Positions 1 to 9,416 of a DNA stretch of 64,000 bases are shown one piece after another (position 1 is the stretch's first letter; the number at the start of each line of letters is the position of its first letter). A program made the translations under genes and the position numbers. The notes beneath the pieces were generated by a model. It worked only from the letters and a program-made list of their open reading frames with translations. It was not told where the DNA came from and did not search any database. The DNA comes from Antarctobacter heliothermus (GTDB lineage Bacteria > Pseudomonadota > Alphaproteobacteria > Rhodobacterales > Rhodobacteraceae). The stretch spans positions 3,291,001 through 3,355,000 of the forward strand of contig NZ_CP022540.1 of the NCBI RefSeq assembly GCF_002237555.1, in the 5' to 3' direction.

Positions 1-231
1 GCGCCGCCGGACGGGGCCTTTTACGTCTATGCTGATGTCAGTCACCTGACGGACGACAGCCGCGCCTTTGCGCGAGACATTCTGGATCAGGCGGGTGTGG
101 CGGTGACGCCGGGGTTGGATTTTGACCCGGTACGCGGTGGCGGCACGCTGCGGTTTTCCTATGCGCGGGCCACGGCGGACATCGAAGAAGGACTGGCGCG
201 GCTAACAGCCTATATGGCGGCGCGCGGATAA
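1..231 (+). CDS. PLP-dependent aminotransferase, C-terminal fragment
   Basis: An open frame runs from the first base to TAA, giving the last 76 residues of a protein whose start lies outside the window. The order PDGAFYVY, then VAVTPGLDF, then LRFSYARA is the usual C-terminal end of fold-type I (class I/II) aminotransferases. In that family the Arg in the LRFSYA-type strand binds the substrate carboxylate. The PLP lysine is not in view, so the substrate cannot be assigned. The amidase gene follows 63 bp downstream on the same strand. Confidence 0.8.
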   Translation, partial: APPDGAFYVYADVSHLTDDSRAFARDILDQAGVAVTPGLDFDPVRGGGTLRFSYARATADIEEGLARLTAYMAARG

Positions 232-294
232 CTGACGCGTGCGTCGCCAATCGGCCACTGATAGACTGGGCGCAAACCACCGGAACCGGGGCTC

Positions 295-1500
295 ATGAGC
301 AGATTTTTTACCTTAGTGTTGGCGCTGTGCCTGTGGTGCGGCGCGCTGACCGCGCAGGACACGGGTCTGGCTCGTCTGACCGGCGGCGTGATCGAGGATC
401 GCCGGCAGGGCGCAACAGAGATAGAACTGACCCTGTCGCAGGGGGTGCCGTGGCGGCTGTTCACTCTGACCGATCCAGACCGGCTTGTGCTGGACTTTGC
501 CGAGGTCGACTGGCAGGGGGCTGACCCCGAAGAGATAGACCAGAGCGACCGGATAGCCGCCCTCCGCATGGGGCTGTTCCGGCCCGGTTGGTCGCGGCTG
601 GTGGCAGAACTGGCCGCTCCGATGGCGGTAGAGCGGGCCGAGATGCGCGTGACCCCGGACGGCGCGGGTGCGACACTGGCCTTGCGGTTGATTTCGACCG
701 ATGCGGACAGTTTTGTCGCCGCCGCCGGGCAGCCTGCCGATCCAACATGGGTGCAGACCCGGCCCAAGGCGCGGCGCGTGGTCGCTGATCCGGACCGCCC
801 GTTGACTATCGTGCTGGACCCCGGCCATGGCGGTATTGATCCGGGGGCGCGGCGCGACGGCGTCAGCGAGGCGGATCTGATGCTGCTCTTTGCGAAGGAA
901 CTGCGCGAGGTACTGCTGCGCGCCGGTGACTACCGCGTGGTGTTGACCCGACAGGAAGACCAGTTTGTCTCGCTGGAGGCGCGGGTGAAACTGGCCCATG
1001 ACGCCGGCGCTGACCTGTTTATCTCTCTGCACGCTGATGCCCTGTCCGAAGGCGTGGCGCATGGCGCGGCGGTTTACACTCTGGCCGAAGAGGCATCGGA
1101 CGCGGCCTCGGCGGCGCTGGCGGAACGGCATGACCGCGATGACCTGCTGGCCGGGCTGGACCTGTCAGGAACCGATGATCGCGTGGCGCAGATCCTGATG
1201 GATCTTGCGCGGCTGGACAACACGCCACGCAGTCAGGCGCTGGCGGGGCATATCATTGGCGGGATCGAAAGCTCGCTGGGCCATGTTCACAAAGACCCGC
1301 TTCGGCAGGCGGCATTTTCGGTGCTCAAATCCGCCGACATTCCTTCTGTCCTGTTGGAACTGGGGTTCTTGTCGACAGAGGCCGATCTGCGAAGTTTACA
1401 GGATCCGGCGTGGCGCGCGGGGATGGCGGCGGGCATCCGTGACGGGCTGGCGGCATGGCTGGTCGAGGATGCGGCGCTGTCAGGACTTCGCCGACAGTAG
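295..1500 (+). CDS. amiC: N-acetylmuramoyl-L-alanine amidase (AmiC-type)
   Basis: A 401-residue exported cell-wall hydrolase. The ATG start gives a typical signal peptide (about residues 1-20, ending at ALTAQD). An AMIN-like beta domain follows at roughly residues 25-130. The C-terminal Amidase_3 domain starts with the zinc-binding motif VLDPGHGG, has an internal LTR..D segment and ISLHADA, and ends with SVLLELGFLS. This family cleaves the amide between MurNAc and L-Ala of the stem peptide, usually during daughter-cell separation. PBP1A follows 67 bp downstream, so the two may be co-transcribed as a peptidoglycan remodelling pair. Stop is TAG. The symbol is given by domain layout only. Confidence 0.9.
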   Translation: MSRFFTLVLALCLWCGALTAQDTGLARLTGGVIEDRRQGATEIELTLSQGVPWRLFTLTDPDRLVLDFAEVDWQGADPEEIDQSDRIAALRMGLFRPGWSRLVAELAAPMAVERAEMRVTPDGAGATLALRLISTDADSFVAAAGQPADPTWVQTRPKARRVVADPDRPLTIVLDPGHGGIDPGARRDGVSEADLMLLFAKELREVLLRAGDYRVVLTRQEDQFVSLEARVKLAHDAGADLFISLHADALSEGVAHGAAVYTLAEEASDAASAALAERHDRDDLLAGLDLSGTDDRVAQILMDLARLDNTPRSQALAGHIIGGIESSLGHVHKDPLRQAAFSVLKSADIPSVLLELGFLSTEADLRSLQDPAWRAGMAAGIRDGLAAWLVEDAALSGLRRQ

Positions 1501-1567
1501 GCAAACCCTTGCCCTATCGGCCAAACCCCGCGCGGTTGTGTTTTGACGCCACGCGTCTGGGCCTGTA

Positions 1568-4138
1568 TTGAGGGGTTTGATCCGGCAATGGGGGCCGCAG
1601 GTGCTGCGTTTCATCTTTTCCTTCTTCGGGGCGATTTTCGCCGTTGTGACCATGGGCACCATGATGGTGGCGCTGACCATCGGGGCGGTGTTCTGGATGT
1701 ACGGGCGCGATCTGCCCAGCCATGACCACTTGGCGCAATACACGCCACCGACGATCAGCCGGATCTATTCCACCGAAGGGGCTGTGATCGACGAATTCGC
1801 GCAAGAACGCCGGTTGTATACGCCTGCCGCCCAGATCCCCGATTTGGTCAAGGACGCGTTCATCTCTGCCGAGGACAAGAACTTTTACACCCATCAGGGC
1901 TATGACCTGCGCGGCATCGCCGCCGCCGCGGTGCAAGCAGTGCAAACCCGCGGTCGCGACGTGCGCGGTGCGTCCACCATCACCCAACAGGTGATGAAGA
2001 ACTTTCTTCTGTCAGGCGACAGGCAGGCAGAGCGCAAGATCAAGGAAATCATCCTTGCCAGCCGGGTCGAGAATGCGCTGTCCAAGGAGAAGATCCTTGA
2101 ACTGTACCTCAACGAGATCTTTCTTGGCCAAAACGCCTATGGTGTGACCGCCGCCGCACAGGTCTATTTCAACAAAAGCCTGTCAGAACTTGCACCGCAT
2201 GAGGCGGCAATGCTGGCCTCTCTGCCCAAGGCACCGTCCGATTATCACCCCGTGCGCCGCAAGGAACGCTTGCAGGAACGTCGGGACTTCGTGCTGAAAG
2301 AGATGAATGAAAACGGCGTCATTGATGACGCCACCTATGAGATCGAGGTCGCGCAGCCGCTGCGGTCGGTCCAGAACGGCGATTTTGAACCTTACCAATT
2401 GTCATTGCCGCCGCGTGACTATTTCACCGATGAGATTCGCCGTCAGTTGAGCCGCGATTTCGGTGAGGATCAGTTCTTTTCCGGCGGTTATGCAGTCCGC
2501 GCGACGCTGGACGCCGAGATGCAGGAAAAGGCCGCTGCCTCGTTGCGGCGGGCTCTGGAAAAGTTCGACCGCGGTCAGGGCAAATGGCGTGGCACTGGCA
2601 AGACACTGGACGCTGCGCTGCTGTCTGATGAGACCGCATGGCGGGAGGCGTTGGCGCAGGTTCGCGTGGCGCGTGACGTCACGCTGGGCAACCCTTGGCA
2701 TGTCGCAGTGGTGCGCGAGGTGCGCGACAATTCCCTGTTGATCGGGATCGAGGACGTGGCGCTGGATGACCCGCGCGGGGCAGAGGTACCGCGATCGGAT
2801 ACGGATTGGTTCTCGGGCAGCCTGAAAGAGAACTTTGAAGTTGGCGACGTGGTGCATGTGCGCGCCATCACTCAGGACACCGACGGCACGTTCATGCGCT
2901 GGTCGCTGCGGCAGGTGCCAGAGGTGCAAGGCGGCTTTATGGCGATGGACGCCCATACCGGGCGGGTGATTGCGATGCAGGGCGGGTTTTCCTACCAGCA
3001 TTCGGTCTTTAATCGCGCAACGCAGGCACAGCGTCAGCCCGGCTCCAGCTTCAAACCCTTTGTCTATGCCTCCGCGCTGGACTCTGGCTATTCACCCGCC
3101 ACCATCGTCGTGGACGCCCCGATCGAGATCAACACCGGCGGCAGCATCTGGCGACCGCAGAACGCTTCTCACAAGTTCTACGGGCCGACACCGCTGCGCA
3201 CCGGCATCGAACAGTCGCGCAACCTGATGACCATCCGCCTCGCGCAAGAGGTGGGTATGGACATTGTTGCCAGCTACGCCGAGAAATTTGGCGTCTACGA
3301 CCGCATGGGGCAGGTGCTGGCCAACGCGTTGGGGGCGGATGAGACAACCCTGTTCAAGATGGTCGCGGCCTATGCGATGTTCGCCAATGGTGGTCAGCGG
3401 GTCGAACCGACGCTGGTGGACCGTGTGCAGGATCGCTATGGCTCGACGGTATATTCGCATGAACAGGCATTGGGCAACAAACGGGTTTGCGTGGATTGCA
3501 GCAACCCTGAACTGGCCCCCGGTCAGGCCCCAAAGATTGCGGATGAACGCGAAAGGGTGATGAACGCGGTTACCGCCTATCAGCTGACCTCGATGATGCG
3601 CGGCGTGGTCGAACGCGGCACCGCCAGCCGCACGGTCAATCTCAGCGTGCCGACAGCAGGTAAGACGGGGACGACAAACGACGCCAAGGATGTCTGGTTT
3701 GTCGGCTTTACCTCCAACATCGTGGCGGGGTGCTACATCGGTTACGACACGCCCCGTTCGATGGGACGCGGTGCGTCGGGGGGCGGCATGTGCGGTCCGG
3801 TCTTTACCGAGTTCATGCGCGAAGCGGTCAAGAAATACGGCGGCGGGTCATTCAAGGTTCCCGAGGAATGCCAGTTCATCAAAATCGACCGTTTCTCCGG
3901 CGCGCGGTTGCCGAATGAGGCCAGCGGACCGAATGTGGTGTCTGAATGTTTCCGCCTTGGCGAAGAGCCGATCTTTGGCATCATGTTCGACGGCGGCTTT
4001 GCCATCTCCGGCAATTTCGACATGATCCAGCCGGACGGGTCGACCGTCGCACAAGAAGTCACAACGTCGACCGGGGACAAGGCCATTGTTGGACCGAAGG
4101 CGGGCTTTGGCACGCTGTCGTCGGGCGGATTGTACTAA
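1568..4138 (+). CDS. mrcA: Penicillin-binding protein 1A (bifunctional transglycosylase/transpeptidase)
   Basis: Class A PBP of up to 856 residues, anchored by one N-terminal membrane helix (about residues 17-47). The glycosyltransferase domain shows SAEDKNFYTHQG near residue 100 and RGASTITQQ. The transpeptidase domain has the nucleophile motif SSFK near residue 493, SRN, and KTGT near residue 699. It polymerises and cross-links peptidoglycan in the periplasm. There is no ATG at the N-terminus. TTG at 1568 is the longest start. GTG at 1601, preceded by a run of G, would begin VLRFIFSF and may be the true start. The amidase gene is immediately upstream, and prfB follows. Confidence 0.93.
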   Translation: MRGLIRQWGPQVLRFIFSFFGAIFAVVTMGTMMVALTIGAVFWMYGRDLPSHDHLAQYTPPTISRIYSTEGAVIDEFAQERRLYTPAAQIPDLVKDAFISAEDKNFYTHQGYDLRGIAAAAVQAVQTRGRDVRGASTITQQVMKNFLLSGDRQAERKIKEIILASRVENALSKEKILELYLNEIFLGQNAYGVTAAAQVYFNKSLSELAPHEAAMLASLPKAPSDYHPVRRKERLQERRDFVLKEMNENGVIDDATYEIEVAQPLRSVQNGDFEPYQLSLPPRDYFTDEIRRQLSRDFGEDQFFSGGYAVRATLDAEMQEKAAASLRRALEKFDRGQGKWRGTGKTLDAALLSDETAWREALAQVRVARDVTLGNPWHVAVVREVRDNSLLIGIEDVALDDPRGAEVPRSDTDWFSGSLKENFEVGDVVHVRAITQDTDGTFMRWSLRQVPEVQGGFMAMDAHTGRVIAMQGGFSYQHSVFNRATQAQRQPGSSFKPFVYASALDSGYSPATIVVDAPIEINTGGSIWRPQNASHKFYGPTPLRTGIEQSRNLMTIRLAQEVGMDIVASYAEKFGVYDRMGQVLANALGADETTLFKMVAAYAMFANGGQRVEPTLVDRVQDRYGSTVYSHEQALGNKRVCVDCSNPELAPGQAPKIADERERVMNAVTAYQLTSMMRGVVERGTASRTVNLSVPTAGKTGTTNDAKDVWFVGFTSNIVAGCYIGYDTPRSMGRGASGGGMCGPVFTEFMREAVKKYGGGSFKVPEECQFIKIDRFSGARLPNEASGPNVVSECFRLGEEPIFGIMFDGGFAISGNFDMIQPDGSTVAQEVTTSTGDKAIVGPKAGFGTLSSGGLY

Positions 4139-4298
4139 GGGGTTGTACTAAAGGACTGTCCAATGCTCGGGTTCTGTGCGGGCTGGGTGCGGTTGGCCTG
4201 ATCGCAGAATTCGCCCTGCACGGTTTCCCCGGCTTGCGAGCCTTCATGCCCCTTGGTATCACGCACCATTCGTAAGGACCGGGACAGGACCAGATAAG

Positions 4299-5423
4299 AT
4301 GCGCGCAGAAATCCAGAACCATGTCGACAAGATCGAGAAATCGCTCGACCTGCTGGCGCAGCGCCTTGATTGGAACACCGCTCAGCACCGGCTGGAGGAA
4401 TTCAACGCACGGGTTGAAGACCCCAACCTCTGGGATGATCCGGCGGCGGCGCAAAAACTGATGCGAGAACGTCAGCAGCTGGTCGACGCAATGGAAACCT
4501 ATTCCGCGATGAAACAGGACTTAGCCGATCAGATGGAACTGATCGAACTGGGCGAGATGGAAGACGACGCCGAGGTTGTCGCCGAGGCCGAGCAAGCCAT
4601 CACCGCGATGGTCGGCAAAGCTGCCAAGAAGGAACTTGAGGCGCTGCTGAACGGTGAAACGGACGGCAACGACGCCTTTCTGGAAATCAAGGCCGGCGCT
4701 GGCGGCACCGAGGCCTGCGACTGGGCCAACATGCTGGCGCGGATGTATGTTCGCTGGGCCGAAAAGCGCGGCTTTGAGGTAGACCTGCAAGAAGAACAGT
4801 CCGGCGGTGAGGCGGGCATCAAATCCGCCACCTACCAGATCAAGGGGCCAAACGCCTATGGCTGGCTGAAATCAGAAAGCGGCACGCATCGGTTGGTGCG
4901 CATTTCGCCTTTTGGCAAAGGCACACGAGAAACATCCTTTGCCGCTGTCGGGGCCTATCCAGTGATCGATGACAACATCGAGATTGAGGTGAACCCCGCC
5001 GATATCCGCATCGACACCTACCGGTCGTCCGGGGCGGGCGGGCAGCACGTCAACACCACTGACTCGGCTGTGCGGATCACCCACGCGCCCACCGGGATCG
5101 TTGTGACGTCGTCCGAGAAATCGCAGCACCAGAACCGGGACATCGCCATGAAGGCGTTGAAATCGCGGTTGTATCAGATGGAGTTGGACAAGCGGAATGC
5201 AGAGGTCAACGCCCTGCATGAGGCCAAAGGCGATGCCGGATGGGGCAACCAGATCCGGTCTTATGTCCTTCAGCCCTACCAGATGGTCAAAGATCTGCGC
5301 ACCAACTATGAAACCGCCGATACCTCGGGCGTGCTGGATGGGGATCTTGATCCGTTCATGGCGGCGACGCTGGCAATGAATGTGTCGGGCAAAAGCCGCG
5401 CAGACGCGCAGTCCGAGGACTGA
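4299..5423 (+). CDS. prfB: Peptide chain release factor 2
   Basis: 374 residues from the ATG at 4299. RF2 recognises UAA and UGA stop codons and releases the finished peptide. The recognition-loop tripeptide is SPF (in RISPFGKG), which marks RF2 rather than RF1. The peptidyl-tRNA hydrolysis motif is present in GAGGQHVN. The start fits the normal RF2 length and N-terminal helix. The frame is continuous through LAQRLDW, where many bacteria place a programmed +1 frameshift at CUU UGA; here the codons are CTT GAT, so no frameshift is needed. A GGACC/GGGACAGG purine stretch precedes the start. Confidence 0.96.
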   Translation: MRAEIQNHVDKIEKSLDLLAQRLDWNTAQHRLEEFNARVEDPNLWDDPAAAQKLMRERQQLVDAMETYSAMKQDLADQMELIELGEMEDDAEVVAEAEQAITAMVGKAAKKELEALLNGETDGNDAFLEIKAGAGGTEACDWANMLARMYVRWAEKRGFEVDLQEEQSGGEAGIKSATYQIKGPNAYGWLKSESGTHRLVRISPFGKGTRETSFAAVGAYPVIDDNIEIEVNPADIRIDTYRSSGAGGQHVNTTDSAVRITHAPTGIVVTSSEKSQHQNRDIAMKALKSRLYQMELDKRNAEVNALHEAKGDAGWGNQIRSYVLQPYQMVKDLRTNYETADTSGVLDGDLDPFMAATLAMNVSGKSRADAQSED

Positions 5424-5437
5424 CACACGACCAATCG

Positions 5438-6100
5438 CTAGTAGGACCGCAGCACCCCGCGAAAGGCAAAACTCTCGCGGGTCTTGCGTTCGGAAAACTT
5501 GGCGTTTCCATCCAGAAACTGCACCGTCAATGGGCGTCCGGCGGTTTCTGCCGCTAGGGTCAGTCCCGGTAGATGCGCCACGCCAGAGGCAAAGGCCAGA
5601 ACGCGCGCGGGCGCATCCCGACCGGCCCAAACCTGCACCGCATCGGGGTCTGTCGGGTCGATCCGCTGGGCGATCACGCCGCCGGTGCCGGTGATCGGAT
5701 CGGCGGGCAGCACCATCTCAAACAACTCGAACGCGCCGGTGGCGGTCGGGTCGAGGGCAAAGGCCATGATGATGCCGGACTGCGGATCAGTCGCGCCCAG
5801 CGGCAGGCGGGGTGGCGCCGCCGCCAGTTGGCGGGCCGCGGCGTCATAGTCGATCCGGAGCAACTCTCCGCGCCGCAGGATCCAGCTTTCCAACCGGGGG
5901 AACGGCGCGGCGAGAGAGGAGAGTTGGATTGCGGCGGTCTCTGGTTCTTGGGTTTGGTACTGGAACCGGGTTGTGCCCGTGACTGTCGCGGCAGCGGTGG
6001 TTACGAGGATCACAAGGATCATCGCAAACAACGACACTACCGCGTCCAGTTGATAGCTGTCGTCCGGCTCATCGGGGTGGCGACGTTGGCGTTTGCTCAT
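5438..6100 (-). CDS. Single-pass membrane protein with Asp at the start of the helix (ExbD/MotB-like topology)
   Basis: 220 residues, last gene of a six-gene minus-strand operon; its start overlaps the preceding stop by ATGA. A short basic cytoplasmic N-terminus leads into one membrane helix with the sequence YQLDAVVSLFAMILVIL, then a periplasmic domain of about 170 residues. The Asp at the head of the only helix is the position used for ion coupling in ExbD, TolR and MotB. No OmpA-type peptidoglycan-binding motif is visible. The periplasmic domain is not one I recognise. Function is inferred from topology and from the channel-type gene two positions upstream. Confidence 0.7.
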   Translation of the reverse strand: MSKRQRRHPDEPDDSYQLDAVVSLFAMILVILVTTAAATVTGTTRFQYQTQEPETAAIQLSSLAAPFPRLESWILRRGELLRIDYDAAARQLAAAPPRLPLGATDPQSGIIMAFALDPTATGAFELFEMVLPADPITGTGGVIAQRIDPTDPDAVQVWAGRDAPARVLAFASGVAHLPGLTLAAETAGRPLTVQFLDGNAKFSERKTRESFAFRGVLRSY

Positions 6101-6567
6101 TCCAGCGGTTCCTCTGTCGGACTTTCTGGCGGAGCGGTCATGATGACCGTGACCAACAGAATGGCGCGTTCCTGCGCGGTATCGCGGTTGGTGACATCGT
6201 CTGTCGCGTCGTTCATCTGACCGACCGCCTGTTGAAACCGTGTGACACAGCGGAACGCCCGCTGGTCTGACTCCAGTCGGACGCGGGTCATCAGCCTGTC
6301 GGGGCGCGGATGTGTGGCCAGCCAGGTGGCCGCATCAGAGGGCGACATGGGGGCGGAGGCGGTCAGCCACTCAGGCGTCGATGAGGTGGCAACCTCTCCC
6401 TCCGCACAACGCAGCACCACATCGGCCTGCGGCTGGCTATCCGGCCGGTCTTGTCGGTTGCTGGACAGGATGATCAGGATCAACAGGATGGCGGTGCCGC
6501 CGACAAAGGCATCCACCATGGCCAGCACCGGCGGTCGGATCAGACCGCGACGCAGCGGCCCGGTCAT
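6097..6567 (-). CDS. Second single-pass membrane protein with Asp at the start of the helix (ExbD/MotB-like topology)
   Basis: 156 residues. A short N-terminus is followed by one hydrophobic helix starting AMVDAFVGGTAILLILI, again with an Asp at its beginning, and then a soluble domain of about 110 residues with two cysteines. It overlaps both neighbours by ATGA (6564-6567 and 6097-6100), so translation of the three genes is probably coupled. The topology matches the B/D/R subunits of MotAB, ExbBD and TolQR, but the periplasmic domain has no motif I recognise. Together with the next gene it would give two non-identical partners for one channel protein. Confidence 0.7.
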   Translation of the reverse strand: MTGPLRRGLIRPPVLAMVDAFVGGTAILLILIILSSNRQDRPDSQPQADVVLRCAEGEVATSSTPEWLTASAPMSPSDAATWLATHPRPDRLMTRVRLESDQRAFRCVTRFQQAVGQMNDATDDVTNRDTAQERAILLVTVIMTAPPESPTEEPLE

Positions 6568-7394
6568 TCCAGACCGGCGCGGCGCGACAGGCGCTCCCAG
6601 GCCTGATCAATCGCCTTGGCCCCGATCAGACAGATCAGCGCGCCGATCAATCCCAACAGCGTGGTGTCAAAGGCAACATGCAGTTCCGACAGCACAGGTT
6701 GTAGCGCGTCCGGGTTGCCGATGGCCCCGGGCAGCGACTCGATCGCGCCGGATAGGCCAACAACCGTGCCCAGAAAGCCCAGCATCGGAAAGGCTGTCAG
6801 GCCCAGCCGCAAGGGATCTGCGATGACGTCGCCCTCTGTGGCAAGATCAAAGGCGTCCAGCCGCCGCTGTTCCGGGTGACCGGCGCGCAACCTGCGGGCC
6901 GCGAACAACCGTGTCAGTTGCGCCAAGGGCGTCAACAGGCCCGCGCGTGCCTCATGGCGGGCGACTAGGCGGGTGTCGATGGCAAGGCAGATCAGCTGGA
7001 CGGAGATAAACAGCAGCGTGGCAAGACATCCGGCGGCAAAGACCAGCCGGACCGGATCACCAAGGAGACGCGTCAAAAGGGGATACCCGCTGTCGTCGGG
7101 GGGGGCATCGGACGCAGCGCCGGGTAGGAGCGTGAGTTCGGTAGGCACGTCGGAATTCGGTAAAACACCCGGCGCAGCATCTGGCGGCGTGTCACCAAAT
7201 CCCGCCACCCATGAGGTCACAGTCTGAGTCAGATCGCGCGCTGCGTCGGCGATGCTGCGGGGGTCCGTCAGTCCCAGATCGCGGAACAGGGCCACCGTCA
7301 ACGCCACCAGTGCGGCACAGATCAGCAGGCTGCGCCAAGGGCGGACTGGCAAAATACCGTTGTCCTGATCCGCGGCGCGCGGCATCGGGGTCAT
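6564..7394 (-). CDS. MotA/TolQ/ExbB-family proton channel protein
   Basis: About 276 residues from ATG 7394, one base after the previous stop. It has an N-terminal membrane helix (SLLICAALVALTVALF), a periplasmic stretch of about 70 residues, a second helix, and then the paired family helices. These contain FPMLGFLGTVVGLSGAI and FDTTLLGLIGALICLIG, which match the conserved core of the ExbB/TolQ/MotA family. Five such subunits normally surround a dimer of Asp-bearing single-helix partners and convert ion flow into motion. The two genes downstream supply such partners. The extra N-terminal helix and periplasmic insert recall long ExbB variants such as TtpC, but that is only a similarity of layout. 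Confidence 0.85.
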   Translation of the reverse strand: MTPMPRAADQDNGILPVRPWRSLLICAALVALTVALFRDLGLTDPRSIADAARDLTQTVTSWVAGFGDTPPDAAPGVLPNSDVPTELTLLPGAASDAPPDDSGYPLLTRLLGDPVRLVFAAGCLATLLFISVQLICLAIDTRLVARHEARAGLLTPLAQLTRLFAARRLRAGHPEQRRLDAFDLATEGDVIADPLRLGLTAFPMLGFLGTVVGLSGAIESLPGAIGNPDALQPVLSELHVAFDTTLLGLIGALICLIGAKAIDQAWERLSRRAGLE

Positions 7395-7395
7395 G

Positions 7396-7767
7396 TCACT
7401 CCATCCCGCGCAGGGTCGCCAACAGGGCGCGGACCTCAGCCTGTCTTGCGGCCATTTCCGTACGACGGGCAATCAACCCGTCGATCTGGTCCAGCGTCTC
7501 GGCAGAGGCGCCGAAGCCCGCGTTTTCCTCTTGCAGCGCAATCTCTGCATCCAGTTCAGCCAGAACATCGGACAACTGCTTGTCCAGCGTCAAGGCGACC
7601 TCGATCAGGTCGGCATTCTCTGTCGCAGGGACTGGATCTGCGGCATGGGTTTCGGCGTGCAAGGGCAGGGCCGATACGCCAAGAGCCGCCAAGCCAAGGG
7701 AAAAACCAAATGCCGGAACGCAGGCCCCCAAACGGGGAGCCTGCGCGATCCGGCCTTTCGCACTCAT
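7396..7767 (-). CDS. Small exported helical protein
   Basis: 123 residues from the ATG at 7767, one base after the upstream stop (TGA-G-ATG). Residues 1-38 form a signal peptide with a long n-region and a hydrophobic core (FSLGLAALGVSALPLHAET). The mature part is almost wholly helical and charged, with heptad-like Leu/Ala spacing (VALTLDKQLSDVLAELDAEIAL), so a coiled coil is likely. No known domain is evident. Its place directly before the ExbB-like gene suggests a periplasmic partner of that channel, similar in position to the DUF3450 proteins of some TonB systems. Confidence 0.7.
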   Translation of the reverse strand: MSAKGRIAQAPRLGACVPAFGFSLGLAALGVSALPLHAETHAADPVPATENADLIEVALTLDKQLSDVLAELDAEIALQEENAGFGASAETLDQIDGLIARRTEMAARQAEVRALLATLRGME

Positions 7768-7768
7768 C

Positions 7769-8392
7769 TCAGTTCTCGACGAGATTGGGATCACGCTTGC
7801 GCAGCGCGTCTTCGACCTGCGCGACACGGTCGGCCCCTTGCTGGATGATGCCGGTGGCGTCGGCAAACAGCTGTTGGATCTGGTCATAGCGGCGCAGTTT
7901 GATCAGGAAAACGATGCGCTTGCGCTCTGCCTCGACGGCCCGGATGCGACGTTCCAGCGCCTCGAATTCAGACACAAGCGTGCCGCGCTGATCGGAAAAC
8001 ACCTGCGCGTCTTCCAGAAAGGCCTCTTCGAAATCAAGGAACCCTTCGACCTTGGCGGCCTGCGCGTCAACCTTGGCGGATTCTTCCAATGCTTGCAGGC
8101 GGGTGACATAGCTGCCGTCGGGATCGCCCACGGCGGCATGGGCGCGCAGGGTGGCGATCATCTCGTCAAAGGCGGCGTCGGCCTCATTCAGTTCAATGGT
8201 GGCAAGGTCTATTTCTGCCGACAAGGTGTCGATCCGATCGATTGTCGCCTGCCGGGAGGCGGCGATATCTTCGATTACTTTGGCAAGCGATACCTCTTCC
8301 GGTTCGGCATCCTGCGCCTGTGCCGCGCCAGAAAACGACAGGGCAAGACCAAGGGCAATGGCGGTGGAAATACGTTTGAGAGAATGAAACAT
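7769..8392 (-). CDS. Exported coiled-coil protein (DUF3450-like in style)
   Basis: 207 residues. The start MFHSLKR gives a clear signal peptide (about residues 1-26, ending SGAAQAQD). The rest is strongly helical and acidic, with long heptad runs in the segments IEDIAASRQATIDRIDTLSA and FEALERRIRAVEAERKRIVF. The overall pattern resembles periplasmic DUF3450 proteins that accompany ExbB-type channels in Vibrio TonB2-like clusters; this is a comparison from memory, not a search. The downstream gene starts one base after its stop, so the two are translationally coupled. Confidence 0.7.
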   Translation of the reverse strand: MFHSLKRISTAIALGLALSFSGAAQAQDAEPEEVSLAKVIEDIAASRQATIDRIDTLSAEIDLATIELNEADAAFDEMIATLRAHAAVGDPDGSYVTRLQALEESAKVDAQAAKVEGFLDFEEAFLEDAQVFSDQRGTLVSEFEALERRIRAVEAERKRIVFLIKLRRYDQIQQLFADATGIIQQGADRVAQVEDALRKRDPNLVEN

Positions 8393-8444
8393 CTCGATAC
8401 TCCTGCTTGAATGAGAGGCAAGGTGCGCGGGATCTCCGCACGAC

Positions 8445-9314
8445 CTAGTTGCAAATGGACGGGTCGACAAAGCCGAGGCTGGTCAAAGACGAAAGATCGC
8501 GTTCAAGGCTGTCGACGACGACACTGATCTGCCTGTTTTGCTCTTCGGCACCGACCAGCGATTGTTGCAGTTGGGTCTGGAACACTTCGACCACGGCCTC
8601 GCAGTTGTCAAAGGTCCGGTTGGTACAGAATTCCTCGCCGCGTGAGGCGAACCATTTCGAATATTCCAGCCGGCAAGACGTGACTTGGCCCAGATTGTCG
8701 CTCAATTCATCGGCGCGCCCGCTCAGCGACGATGCACCGATATCAATCTGGATCAACATATCTTCGCCGATGCTACAGGCCAACGCCACCAATTCATCGC
8801 CGCTCAGGGGCCGGTCGCTGAGGCCCAGCGAGGGCATGGCATCGTATTCGCGTTGAACTACGCCGGTCTCACCGCTGAGGCAGCCGAACATCGCCTCCAG
8901 CGCAAGGCTGGACGTGGCGCAGGCGGGACGATCAGAAAAGAAGGCATCGAAGATGGCCAGACGGTCCTTGTTGCGCGCAATGACCCGGCTGGGTTCGCGC
9001 CGGATCTGGCGTTTTTCGTCGATGCAGGCCTGTAACGTGACCAGCCCGGTTTCCGACGGCACAGGGCAGCTTGCTGCATCAGCGTCGGGCAGGGCGGTCA
9101 TTGCGGCATCGCAGGCTTCTGTGTTGTCGAGCAGGAACTTGGTCGAGGTGCAGGCCACCTGACAATAGTTCGGGCAGGTGGACAGCATGTCGCGGGTCGA
9201 ACATTGTTCGACGGCAAAGCTCACCGGATCGGGTGTGTCCTGCGCAAGCGCGGGGCCGGCACCCGCCACAACCCCGCTTGCGACGAGAAAAGGCATCAGA
9301 AAGGGACGGGACAT
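8445..9314 (-). CDS. Exported cysteine-rich helical protein, first gene of the ExbB-like operon
   Basis: 289 residues from ATG 9314 (an in-frame ATG at 9341 is the alternative). The N-terminus is a signal peptide ending at GPALAQD. The mature protein carries more than ten cysteines, several in short spacings such as CPNYCQVAC, which suggests disulfides in the periplasm. The C-terminal part (EEQNRQISVVVDSLERDL) is coiled-coil-like. I do not recognise a family. It heads the minus-strand operon and is divergent from another Cys-containing exported protein across a 123-bp gap, so both operons probably share regulation. Confidence 0.65.
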   Translation of the reverse strand: MSRPFLMPFLVASGVVAGAGPALAQDTPDPVSFAVEQCSTRDMLSTCPNYCQVACTSTKFLLDNTEACDAAMTALPDADAASCPVPSETGLVTLQACIDEKRQIRREPSRVIARNKDRLAIFDAFFSDRPACATSSLALEAMFGCLSGETGVVQREYDAMPSLGLSDRPLSGDELVALACSIGEDMLIQIDIGASSLSGRADELSDNLGQVTSCRLEYSKWFASRGEEFCTNRTFDNCEAVVEVFQTQLQQSLVGAEEQNRQISVVVDSLERDLSSLTSLGFVDPSICN

Positions 9315-9416
9315 CAGGGAATGGCAGACGGAAAACGGCATGTGGGACGATCCAAAAATTGCTTTTCCCAGGTTGCCCTGAGACCTTGTCAAACGCGTGT
9401 CACCGTTCGAAGATAC

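Noticed and set aside
5438..9314. Zorya-type anti-phage system because of the MotA/MotB-like pair
   Set aside because: There is no OmpA-like domain in the B-type proteins and no ZorC, ZorD or ZorE-like helicase or nuclease nearby. The partners are exported proteins.
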